Source: Thermoplasmata archaeon
GTDB taxonomy: Archaea; Thermoplasmatota; Thermoplasmata; Thermoplasmatales; Thermoplasmataceae
Reading direction: 5' to 3'
DNA length: 9,219 nucleotides
Assembly (NCBI GenBank): GCA_021835265.1
Contig: JAKBQK010000307.1
Span: 1 to 9,219, forward strand
Under the pieces are notes generated by a model, which saw only the letters and a list, made by a program, of their open reading frames with translations, was not told the DNA's origin and did no database searches. Positions 1-5,086 of the stretch are shown piece after piece. Position 1 is the first letter of the stretch. The number at the start of each line of letters is the position of its first letter. The position numbers and the translations under genes were made by a program.

Positions 1-144
1 AATAATCACAAATCCGGAAAATGATCCTAAATAAGATCCTTTTCTTTTTCTGCAATACGATTCCACCCGAGTACCATCTTTATTGTAATATCCGGAAATC
101 CAAACTCCTCCCATTTCAACACATTCATCGCTTATTGTTGACAT
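1..144 (-). CDS. Small Cys-containing basic protein, array copy 4 (3' end off window)
   Basis: Translating from the ATG at 144-142 gives 48 codons with no stop before the window edge, so the C-terminus is missing. Visible features are Cys8, the G-G-x-W-I segment (residues 12-16), K-D-G-T (22-25) and Y-C-R-K-R (30-34), all shared with the three genes just upstream. After the Y-C-R tail it continues with a non-basic stretch rich in Gly, Ser and Phe, which the other copies lack. The start is supported by a perfect AGGAGG 7 nt upstream, inside the end of the preceding gene, and only 1 nt separates that gene's stop from this ATG. Function is unknown. Two conserved cysteines in such a short protein could form a disulfide or contribute to a metal site (inference). 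Confidence 0.72.
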   Translation of the reverse strand, partial: MSTISDECVEMGGVWISGYYNKDGTRVESYCRKRKGSYLGSFSGFVII

Positions 145-145
145 G

Positions 146-373
146 TTATTTCCTCCTGCAATAACTTTTGACTTCAGTTCCATCCTTTTTCCGATAGGAA
201 GCAACCCAGGTTCCACCAATCTCTTCGCAACCTTCCGGATACACATCTTCATAATCCCTGTTGAATTTGTAATCTTCTTCCGGAGTCCACCCATAATCCA
301 TTCCTTTAGCGGCTCTTCTAGCTAAATCCATCTTTCTTTCTTCATATTTTCTCAGATTGTATTTTTTTGACAT
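146..373 (-). CDS. Small Cys-containing basic protein, array copy 3 (75 aa)
   Basis: This is the longest complete member of the four-gene array. The first 45 residues are charged and tyrosine-rich (K/R/E/D/Y) and unique to this copy. The C-terminal 30 or so residues carry the family signature: G-C-E-E-I-G-G-T-W-V, then Y-R-K-K-D-G-T, then Y-C-R-R-K at the end. The start ATG (373-371) lies 1 nt after the stop of the upstream 39-aa gene, with GGTGA as the SD 6 nt before it. The tail codons AGG AGG also form the SD of the next gene. I know of no named domain. The motif resembles short viral and archaeal proteins with a C-P-x-G...Y-x-R-x-x-G-T-x-V-x3-C pattern, a resemblance recalled from memory and not searched. 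Confidence 0.85.
   Translation of the reverse strand: MSKKYNLRKYEERKMDLARRAAKGMDYGWTPEEDYKFNRDYEDVYPEGCEEIGGTWVASYRKKDGTEVKSYCRRK
152..157 (-). promoter_or_regulatory. Shine-Dalgarno AGGAGG inside coding sequence
   Basis: The minus-strand hexamer AGGAGG is the two Arg codons of the Y-C-R-R-K tail of the 75-aa protein. It lies 7 nt before the ATG of the next array gene. One stretch therefore encodes the conserved basic tail and also recruits ribosomes for the following paralogue. Confidence 0.85.
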
Positions 374-374
374 T

Positions 375-494
375 TTACTTCACCTTCTTTCTACAGTGGC
401 CTGAAACATAGGCAACTCTTCTTCCGTTCTTATGGCGATAGTATCCAGATACCCAGATTCCTCCCATAGCTATGCATTCTTCGCCAGGACTCAT
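375..494 (-). CDS. Very small Cys-containing protein, array copy 2 (39 aa)
   Basis: A 39-codon gene from ATG (494-492) to TAA (377-375). The product carries E-E-C at residues 5-7, G-G-I-W-V at 11-15, Y-Y-R at 18-20, K-N-G at 22-24, and H-C-R-K-K at 33-37, aligning with the flanking copies. This copy diverges: K-D-G-T becomes K-N-G-R, and two extra residues precede the last Cys, where His replaces Tyr. It starts 5 nt after the upstream stop and has GGTGA as its SD, formed across the end of the upstream gene. The conserved motif, tandem position and SD support a real gene despite its size. Function unknown. Confidence 0.78.
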   Translation of the reverse strand: MSPGEECIAMGGIWVSGYYRHKNGRRVAYVSGHCRKKVK

Positions 495-499
495 CTATT

Positions 500-649
500 T
501 CACCGTCTTCTTTTCCGGCAATAAGCAGGAACATCTGTACCGTCTTTCTTCCTGTAACCTCTAATTAATTCTTCGCCTGAACCACAGGGATTCCTAAAAT
601 CTTCGCCTGGAAAGGGTCCTTTCCAATTGCCATAACCAGTTTTTGACAT
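500..649 (-). CDS. Very small Cys-containing protein, array copy 1 (49 aa)
   Basis: A 49-codon gene from ATG (649-647) to TGA (502-500), first in the array. The N-terminus (about 20 residues) is rich in Gly, Pro, Trp and Phe. It then has C22-G-S-G, R-G-Y at 30-32, K-K-D-G-T at 34-38, Y-C-R-K at 43-46, and ends in four basic residues. It lacks the G-G-x-W step of the other copies, so it is the most divergent at that point. The TATA-like element at 677-684 is centred about 31 nt upstream, implying a leader of only a few bases. Its last codons plus the stop form the GGTGA SD of the next gene. Function unknown; a basic Cys pair could suit a zinc knuckle or a disulfide hairpin. Confidence 0.78.
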   Translation of the reverse strand: MSKTGYGNWKGPFPGEDFRNPCGSGEELIRGYRKKDGTDVPAYCRKRRR

Positions 650-670
650 GCTATCAAAAGAGATACCATC

Positions 671-690
671 TGGAAGTATATTAATATTCC
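671..690 (-). promoter_or_regulatory. Archaeal-type promoter for the small-protein array
   Basis: On the minus strand this reads as a TTAATATA box followed by CTTCC. Fifteen bases (671-685) are identical to the element at 1979-1993 before the 413-aa gene. The box centre lies about 26 nt before position 654, so transcription should start about 5 nt ahead of the first array ATG. GGAA and TTCC flank the box as an inverted pair, a possible operator (inference). Confidence 0.6.
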
Positions 691-720
691 CATATGGGTT
701 TGAAAATTATAGAAACAGGA

Positions 721-1962
721 TTACTGTATTAAAATCAATACAGCAACCCAAAAAATCGAAGTTATTGCGATTGCTATCCCGATTTGTTTCCTGCTGGCAC
801 TTTTAGGTCCTGCTCCAGTTCTATAATCTATATCCAATTTCGTTATATCAGCCAATTGAGTATTAATCACAGAAAGTTCGTGTTCCACTTTCCCTAATTG
901 ATTGGCACGATACAGATACGCAATCTGTTCATCTGTCCAGCTCTGAAGTGAATAAAACACTTCTTTGGCCTTGCTGTCATCAACCTGCATTACCTTACTC
1001 TGATAATCCCATACAGTGTTGAGAGCGGAATTGGTCAGTATGACAGGCAATATTCCCCTGTTAGATATGTAGAATGGTGCGGGTTCCAGCATCATGTATT
1101 TAACAGATTGGTTGCCCACATCATGAATGTGCAATCTCCACATTGCCCCACCCATTCCAATAATAGCTGCCAGAAGCAAATACCATGCAATGCTGATTCC
1201 ACCGGAGTGAGGAGTGTAATTCAGGGATGAATATATCAATGCCTGGACACTGAAATATTCAACTACCATAACCATAGCTACCAGAAAAACCATGAACATC
1301 CCGTTCTGTTTGGCCATGTAATTTTTTCCTTCCGATGTTTCTGAATATCTATACTGAGGAGCTTCGGCCAAAATATCCTGGTTATAGGAGACAAAGTATT
1401 TTATTTCAGCACTTTTGTCAGAGAATAACCGATAATATCTCACTCCTTCCTGGGAGAAATTCTTTATCTTGGTTTCTTCCGGAAGCACTTCTATCTGTGA
1501 GTCCGTATGCAATAATGTTACGGTATGTCCGGATGCCTGATGTTTTGACATCTTTGCCTTTATTTCATCCTCTCTTACGCCTTTCGTTATAAGCTTTGAA
1601 TTTCCGGATTCGACCAATGTAGTTGCAACACTTCCCTTGAATTTTACTCCACAGGAACATCCGAAATATGCAATGGATACATCCTGTCTTCTTCGGGATG
1701 CATCAAATTGTTCAACTTCCATAGCCGGACCTTTATTGGCTTTTTCTCTTTCTTTCTGTTCCTGATGGATAACATCAATGGTAACGGTTTCCATTTTTCC
1801 AGTATAATTAAATGAAAGAGGTTTACCCCTGTAATGAGCTTCGATTTTCTGCTGGACCGGATTACCAAAAGAACGTTTCAATCTACCACTGACATCAACC
1901 GCAACATGCCTTCCCCTTTTCGCGGCTTTACGGACAGAATCAATGGTTGGTCTTTTAACCAT
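721..1962 (-). CDS. Membrane protein with possible CxC/HxxxxH zinc site (413 aa)
   Basis: No recognised family. The first 40 residues are basic. Around 99-151 there is F-G-C-S-C-G-V-K-F (C102, C104) followed by H141 and H146, a possible Cys2-His2 metal site. Hydrophobic stretches at about 221-245 and 257-276 look like a transmembrane hairpin. A last one at about 394-413 ends the protein after a basic stretch, as in tail-anchored proteins. The region between about 280 and 390 is soluble and probably helical. The soluble parts may face the cytoplasm (inference from charge). The start ATG sits about 26 nt from a TATA-like box, indicating a leaderless message. It is separated by 33 nt from the upstream 337-aa gene but has its own promoter. 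Function unknown; a membrane-associated element or virion component is possible. Confidence 0.85.
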   Translation of the reverse strand: MVKRPTIDSVRKAAKRGRHVAVDVSGRLKRSFGNPVQQKIEAHYRGKPLSFNYTGKMETVTIDVIHQEQKEREKANKGPAMEVEQFDASRRRQDVSIAYFGCSCGVKFKGSVATTLVESGNSKLITKGVREDEIKAKMSKHQASGHTVTLLHTDSQIEVLPEETKIKNFSQEGVRYYRLFSDKSAEIKYFVSYNQDILAEAPQYRYSETSEGKNYMAKQNGMFMVFLVAMVMVVEYFSVQALIYSSLNYTPHSGGISIAWYLLLAAIIGMGGAMWRLHIHDVGNQSVKYMMLEPAPFYISNRGILPVILTNSALNTVWDYQSKVMQVDDSKAKEVFYSLQSWTDEQIAYLYRANQLGKVEHELSVINTQLADITKLDIDYRTGAGPKSASRKQIGIAIAITSIFWVAVLILIQ

Positions 1963-1978
1963 AAATAAAGATAATTAG

Positions 1979-1993
1979 TGGAAGTATATTAAT
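1979..1993 (-). promoter_or_regulatory. Leaderless promoter of the 413-aa membrane protein gene
   Basis: The minus-strand sequence ATTAATATACTTCCA has its TATA-like core centred about 26 nt before the ATG at 1962, the spacing expected if transcription starts at the start codon. The same 15 bases occur at 671-685. No SD lies between the box and the ATG (the bases there are ACTAATTATCTTTATTT). Confidence 0.65.
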
Positions 1994-1995
1994 TC

Positions 1996-3009
1996 TTATG
2001 ATTTCTGGGACTGTTCCCTTCTCATTATTGCATCCCGTCTGGTTTTATTAAGGTCCATTATTGCCAATGCCTGTCCAATATTATTTTCCATCCAGTCCCT
2101 TTCCTGTTTATCCAATCCTCCCTTCCGGATCCGTTCCAACCCTTCCATAGTCTCCTGAAGTATTTTCCGGACCTTTTCATCATTGGAACCGATATCATTG
2201 GCCGCATTTATCCGGTTTTCTTTCTTCAGTTTTTCCAATTGGTCCATAACAGCCCTGGACATTTCATCCACTCTGGATTCAGTAAACCATTTGTCCGATT
2301 TCATATAATCAAACAGTCCGGGAATTTCCATTCTTAAATTATCCAGGACAAGGAACTTATCCCGATTCAGGTATCTCTCATCTTCTTTCTGTCCTTTATC
2401 ATTATAGACAGAATCCAGAAATTTCTGGACACCGCTTACAAAGTTGTTGATTCTTTCATATCCAGGATCGGACCGTAGGTTTGCCACTATGTTTTCCAGT
2501 TCATCCCGATACTTCTCTTTCTCCGGGATTCCTTCTTCCAATGCAACCAAATCTTTCTCCCGCTTCCTGAGATATGCCTTCACCTTCTCCAATTCCTGTG
2601 TTACGGATGCCCTTTCAGTCTGGAGCCGGGATAGTTCCGATTGGATGTCATGGAATTCAAAAATTGGACTCATCTTCTCTCCGACTTCTGGTATCTGGAT
2701 AGGATTCAAAGGATGACACAATTCCTTAATGAAAGGCTGTAAATCGCCAAACTTTTCATACATGAAGGGTGCATCTTCGGGATGCTTTTTCAGTCTGTTA
2801 TATGCCGCTTCTTTCTCTATTCTGTCTCTAAGGAAAAGTTTCCAGTCTTGATCTGTTTGCGGGAGTTCTCCTGTTTGCAAGTAATGTTCTAGGATGAAAT
2901 GAAACCTTTCTTTATCGGATTCACCATTAATTTTTCTAAGTTGTTCTTTATCATCGGTATATACAGATATGGTTATTGTATCTGATTTTTTTACAAGGAG
3001 TTTTTGCAC
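1996..3009 (-). CDS. Coiled-coil protein with possible ribbon-helix-helix N-terminus (337 aa)
   Basis: The start is GTG at 3009. A TGA lies in frame two codons upstream and no ATG is available near it, while a TATA-like box is about 26 nt upstream, so a leaderless GTG start fits best. Residues 9-45 have a short strand (T-I-T-I-S-V) followed by two predicted helices, the layout of ribbon-helix-helix DNA-binding domains; this is a weak, eye-level match. Residues 120-178 are a long charged helix with heptad-like leucines, probably a coiled coil. Further charged helices follow to the end, and no membrane segment is seen. It is transcribed away from an inverted-repeat cluster at 3238-3343, so it may bind that region as a partition-like or regulatory protein (inference). 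A structural or scaffold role is the main alternative. Confidence 0.85.
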   Translation of the reverse strand: MQKLLVKKSDTITISVYTDDKEQLRKINGESDKERFHFILEHYLQTGELPQTDQDWKLFLRDRIEKEAAYNRLKKHPEDAPFMYEKFGDLQPFIKELCHPLNPIQIPEVGEKMSPIFEFHDIQSELSRLQTERASVTQELEKVKAYLRKREKDLVALEEGIPEKEKYRDELENIVANLRSDPGYERINNFVSGVQKFLDSVYNDKGQKEDERYLNRDKFLVLDNLRMEIPGLFDYMKSDKWFTESRVDEMSRAVMDQLEKLKKENRINAANDIGSNDEKVRKILQETMEGLERIRKGGLDKQERDWMENNIGQALAIMDLNKTRRDAIMRREQSQKS

Positions 3010-3023
3010 ATTTCATATAGGAT

Positions 3024-3040
3024 TATAAAGTATTTATAAG
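3024..3040 (-). promoter_or_regulatory. Leaderless promoter of the 337-aa gene
   Basis: The minus strand reads CTTATAAATACTTTATA. TTATAAATA is centred about 26 nt before the GTG at 3009, and the ATACTT part has its C 21 nt before the start, matching the promoters at 1979 and 4170. A second ATACTT lies 10 bp further upstream (C at 3040), so two overlapping boxes are possible. Confidence 0.6.
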
Positions 3041-3135
3041 TATTTTATATCTCCAAAGAACCTACTCTCTTTTATCTTTTCAGATATTTCTTATAATTTT
3101 ATAAAACAACAATCTGTAGGGTTTGCCTATACATG

Positions 3136-3146
3136 TTATATATACT
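3136..3146 (+). promoter_or_regulatory. Plus-strand TATA box in the intergenic region
   Basis: TTATATATACT on the plus strand is a good archaeal TATA match and is followed by a GC-rich step (CGCGC). Transcription would start near 3166-3169. That is downstream of the ATGs at 3158 and 3161 that open a 64-codon reading frame, so the product is more likely a small RNA, or a very short peptide, than that frame. Confidence 0.4.
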
Positions 3147-3237
3147 CGCGCACCCTCATGATGGTAGAATGTTTTTTATTCGACATTGTGAATAAAAATA
3201 ATAGTGTGAAAAACGCTGAAATAGCCTGTTTTCTGGC

Positions 3238-3343
3238 GATTTGGTTTCGAAAAATCAAAAATGATTTCTATACTTATCCGAATAAGTATCGGATTTTTGG
3301 GTTTTTTGAAAGTTTCAAAAATAGCGTAAAATATTGGGTTTTA
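3238..3343. repeat. Cluster of inverted repeats
   Basis: Successive inverted repeats occupy about 100 bp. TTTCGAAA is at 3245-3252. AAATCA/TGATTT is at 3252-3267 with a 4-nt loop. The perfect 8-bp ATACTTAT/ATAAGTAT is at 3270-3289 around CCGA. The overlapping ATCCGA/TCGGAT is at 3276-3294 and cannot form together with the previous one. The perfect 9-bp TTTTTGAAA/TTTCAAAAA is at 3303-3321 around a single G. A weaker TAAAA/TTTTA is at 3327-3343. Density and perfection exceed what AT-richness alone suggests by eye. Protein binding sites, an origin, or hairpins of a small RNA are possible. Confidence 0.7.
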
Positions 3344-3360
3344 AAAGAATAGTGAAGCGG

Positions 3361-4149
3361 TTAATCCACTTCCCCATATCCATCAACCCAGGGAATCACT
3401 TCTTTTCTATCATCCCGGTCAAAGCCAGAAAGGATTTTTGTATAGAAGTCCATTGACGTTTCAATATCATGCCCCTGTCCTTTGGCAATCTTTACATGAG
3501 ACAGATAATCATTTGCAAATGTTAAAACCAACCAGGATTCCCATGTTTTACGGAAACTACGGAAGGTTACACCATTAGTATTCAGCCTGTGGACAGTTTT
3601 TTCTTTCCTTTGTTTTCCCTTATCATCAGTATATACCGGACCATCTGCAATTTGAATGTCAAAATCATATGAATCCAGATTAATTCTATCGGCCGCTCCA
3701 TGAAGAATCAGACTTAACGAAGTCAGTGTTTGCCTGACCTGTTTTTCATCATCTGAAGGAAGTTGGACAGCATCAAAAAACTCGGGAATAAATTCTCTCC
3801 CTTTGTATGAGAGTGAAATATTACGGAAAGTAGTCTTTCTCTTTCTTTTTGCACCTGGATAATTAGGAATCCTTATTGTGTAAGGGTTGAACAGGAGTGA
3901 AGGATCTCTGTGAACCACAACTGCTTCACCAAATCTTGTGCCTGTGAAAAGTGCAAACTTAAACCATGCTTTCACATCTTCGGTAGTTACATTCCTTTGT
4001 CGAAGCCATTTCCTGGATTTGTTGCCATGTTCATCATTAATATCCACTGCATCCAGAAGTGCTTTCATTTCAGATGCCCGAAGCACTCTTACAATCTGTC
4101 CTTCGGATTCCGACATCAACCCTCTCCCGGATTTCCACTTATATTCCAT
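3361..4149 (-). CDS. Tyrosine recombinase (integrase), catalytic domain only (262 aa)
   Basis: Site-specific DNA recombinase that should cut and rejoin DNA through a 3'-phosphotyrosine link, for integration, excision or dimer resolution. Visible active-site parts are R72 in T-G-T-R-F-G-E-A, a basic strand region at 101-109 that could supply the lysine, R200 in F-R-S-F-R-K-T, H227 in G-Q-G-H-D, and Y236 in M-D-F-Y. The position normally held by His in the H-x-x-R box is Arg (R197). The catalytic domain seems to begin near residue 22 (R-V-L-R-A-S-E-M-K-A-L-L), so the usual N-terminal core-binding domain is absent. The TATA box lies only 26 nt upstream, which argues this short form is native. 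It diverges from the metalloprotease gene. The nearby inverted repeats may be its target (inference). Confidence 0.92.
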   Translation of the reverse strand: MEYKWKSGRGLMSESEGQIVRVLRASEMKALLDAVDINDEHGNKSRKWLRQRNVTTEDVKAWFKFALFTGTRFGEAVVVHRDPSLLFNPYTIRIPNYPGAKRKRKTTFRNISLSYKGREFIPEFFDAVQLPSDDEKQVRQTLTSLSLILHGAADRINLDSYDFDIQIADGPVYTDDKGKQRKEKTVHRLNTNGVTFRSFRKTWESWLVLTFANDYLSHVKIAKGQGHDIETSMDFYTKILSGFDRDDRKEVIPWVDGYGEVD

Positions 4150-4167
4150 AATAAAGTCAAAGTATCG

Positions 4168-4180
4168 AAGTATTTAAAAA
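4168..4180. promoter_or_regulatory. Shared bidirectional TATA box
   Basis: A single element centred on the palindrome TTTAAA (4173-4178) sits between divergent genes only 53 bp apart. Its centre is 26.5 bp from the recombinase ATG (4149) and 27.5 bp from the metalloprotease ATG (4203). Both spacings fit leaderless transcripts. On the minus strand it reads TTTTTAAATACTTC, matching the other promoters of the element. Confidence 0.65.
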
Positions 4181-4202
4181 CACATAAAGAAATAATGATG
4201 AT

Positions 4203-4877
4203 ATGGCAAAATTATTACTGAAGAATACCACAGAAGTCAAATTCAATCCCGACAATACTATAACCGTTAAGATGCATGATTTTCCCTTTACAAGAGAAAT
4301 GTGCGGATCTGAAACTGACAAACAGCTCTGGGATGCATATCAGGATGCGGGATGGCATCCCAGGTTTATTATCGAATATTTTCCCAAAATTATATGGTTA
4401 GGAAAACCAGGACAGGGAAGAAGAACGTATATTACTGATACTGATACAATGGCAATAACTGACTGGGGAATCGCGAAGAAACAATACCCCAATACGGTGT
4501 GGTTTTCTGTCCAGATGTTGGAAAGGAGTAAAAGGGAAGAGAGAAAATTACAGAAGAAATATGGTCCGAATTTATATGTTACCGGATTTGAAGAAATAAT
4601 GGTCCATGAACTGGCCCACTGTATTATGTTAAATAAAGCAGGTACAATGGGATCGGAAAACATTGAAAACCAAATAATTGCATTATACAGAAAAAGTTTG
4701 CTGACAGACGATGAAAAAAGAGACCTTTCCAAATTATTGCAACAGAAACAGGAAATCGAACATGGCAAGATATTCAGAGTGCTTTACTCACAATTTTGTG
4801 AAAAATATGGAGTTGCACATAATCCAGAGTATTGGGAGAGAAATCATAAGAGAGATCCTTTTAAAAAAATGAAATGA
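4203..4877 (+). CDS. Putative zinc metalloprotease with HELAH motif (224 aa)
   Basis: This is the only gene called on the plus strand. The core is M-V-H-E-L-A-H at 133-139: H135 and H139 would bind zinc and E136 would be the catalytic base. A third ligand could be H187 in E-H-G-K-I-F; the H-G-x-x-F pattern recalls SprT/Wss1-type proteases, though 47 residues between H139 and H187 is a longer gap than usual. E153 or E156 are alternatives. There is no signal peptide or membrane helix, so it should act in the cytoplasm. Residues 105-122 and 165-190 are highly charged. The start at 4203 is preferred over ATGs at 4195 and 4198, which are out of frame and hit a stop quickly, and it lies 27 nt from the TATA box. 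Its role might be processing of virion proteins or removal of protein-DNA adducts (inference). Confidence 0.85.
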   Translation: MAKLLLKNTTEVKFNPDNTITVKMHDFPFTREMCGSETDKQLWDAYQDAGWHPRFIIEYFPKIIWLGKPGQGRRTYITDTDTMAITDWGIAKKQYPNTVWFSVQMLERSKREERKLQKKYGPNLYVTGFEEIMVHELAHCIMLNKAGTMGSENIENQIIALYRKSLLTDDEKRDLSKLLQQKQEIEHGKIFRVLYSQFCEKYGVAHNPEYWERNHKRDPFKKMK

Positions 4878-5055
4878 AATTTTTTATTCGTAATATGTCC
4901 TTGAAGAAGATATTATGGTGTTTTCCATCCCATGAATATAAAGCTGACGCATATGGCAGAACAAATACTCGTTTACACACATTACAAAAACTGACTGTCT
5001 CTACCCAGGGAAAATGTTCGTCTGTTCCTATGTCAGATATATAATGATTACACAT
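4861..5055 (-). CDS. Small putative zinc-binding protein (64 aa)
   Basis: Cys2, His4, Cys24 and Cys27 form C-x-H...C-x-x-C, a possible four-ligand zinc site at the N-terminus. The layout (aromatic residues before the second pair, hydrophobic strand after it) is like small zinc ribbons. The C-terminal third is rich in Phe, Ile and Lys. The start ATG (5055) has an AGGAGA SD about 9 nt upstream and follows the ATPase stop by 31 nt, so it probably is the last gene of the operon. Its final 17 bp overlap the end of the plus-strand metalloprotease gene, a convergent tail-to-tail overlap. Function is unknown; DNA or RNA binding is plausible. Confidence 0.65.
   Translation of the reverse strand: MCNHYISDIGTDEHFPWVETVSFCNVCKRVFVLPYASALYSWDGKHHNIFFKDILRIKNFISFF
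4880..4885 (+). terminator. Poly-T terminator after the metalloprotease gene
   Basis: Six T residues begin 3 nt after the TGA at 4875-4877. Archaeal RNA polymerases often stop on such U-runs without a hairpin. The minus strand has a seven-T run at 4869-4863, just before the stop of the converging gene, so the same short stretch may end transcription in both directions. Confidence 0.45.
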
Positions 5056-5086
5056 ACTTATTTTTCTCCTGTCTTTTCCGGAGTTC

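Larger units (their letters stand above)
3010..3360. other. AT-rich gene-poor region, candidate origin, att or control site
   Basis: This is the only long stretch without a convincing gene. It holds the minus-strand promoter of the 337-aa gene at its left end, and TTATAA-TT-TTATAA at 3091-3104. A plus-strand TATA box lies near 3140 and a series of inverted repeats from 3238 to 3343. A 64-codon frame at 3158-3352 has Phe/Lys/Asn-rich composition typical of AT-rich noncoding DNA and is not called. No tRNA fragment or recognisable attachment core was seen, although the recombinase gene ends right beside it. Confidence 0.5.

Noticed and set aside
2444..2716. 90-codon plus-strand frame inside the coiled-coil gene
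   Set aside because: Ser/Phe-rich antisense reading of a charged coiled coil, with no promoter or SD.
3238..3256. Possible tRNA T-arm (attachment site) around GGTTTCGAA
   Set aside because: The loop is 9 nt instead of 7, the stem is only GATTT/AAATC, and no acceptor or anticodon arm surrounds it.
3158..3352. 64-codon plus-strand reading frame
   Set aside because: Its ATGs lie 12-16 nt from the TATA box, upstream of the predicted transcription start. There is no SD, and composition is Phe/Lys/Asn-rich as expected for AT-rich noncoding DNA.
4195..4221. Short upstream frame (ATGATGATATGG...) before the metalloprotease start
   Set aside because: Both ATGs precede the predicted leaderless transcription start, so they would not be in the message. 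The frame stops after eight codons.
4340..4768. 142-codon minus-strand frame opposite the metalloprotease gene
   Set aside because: It lies entirely inside a gene with a clear HELAH motif and promoter, has no promoter or SD of its own, and its Cys/Phe/Ile-rich product looks like a shadow translation.
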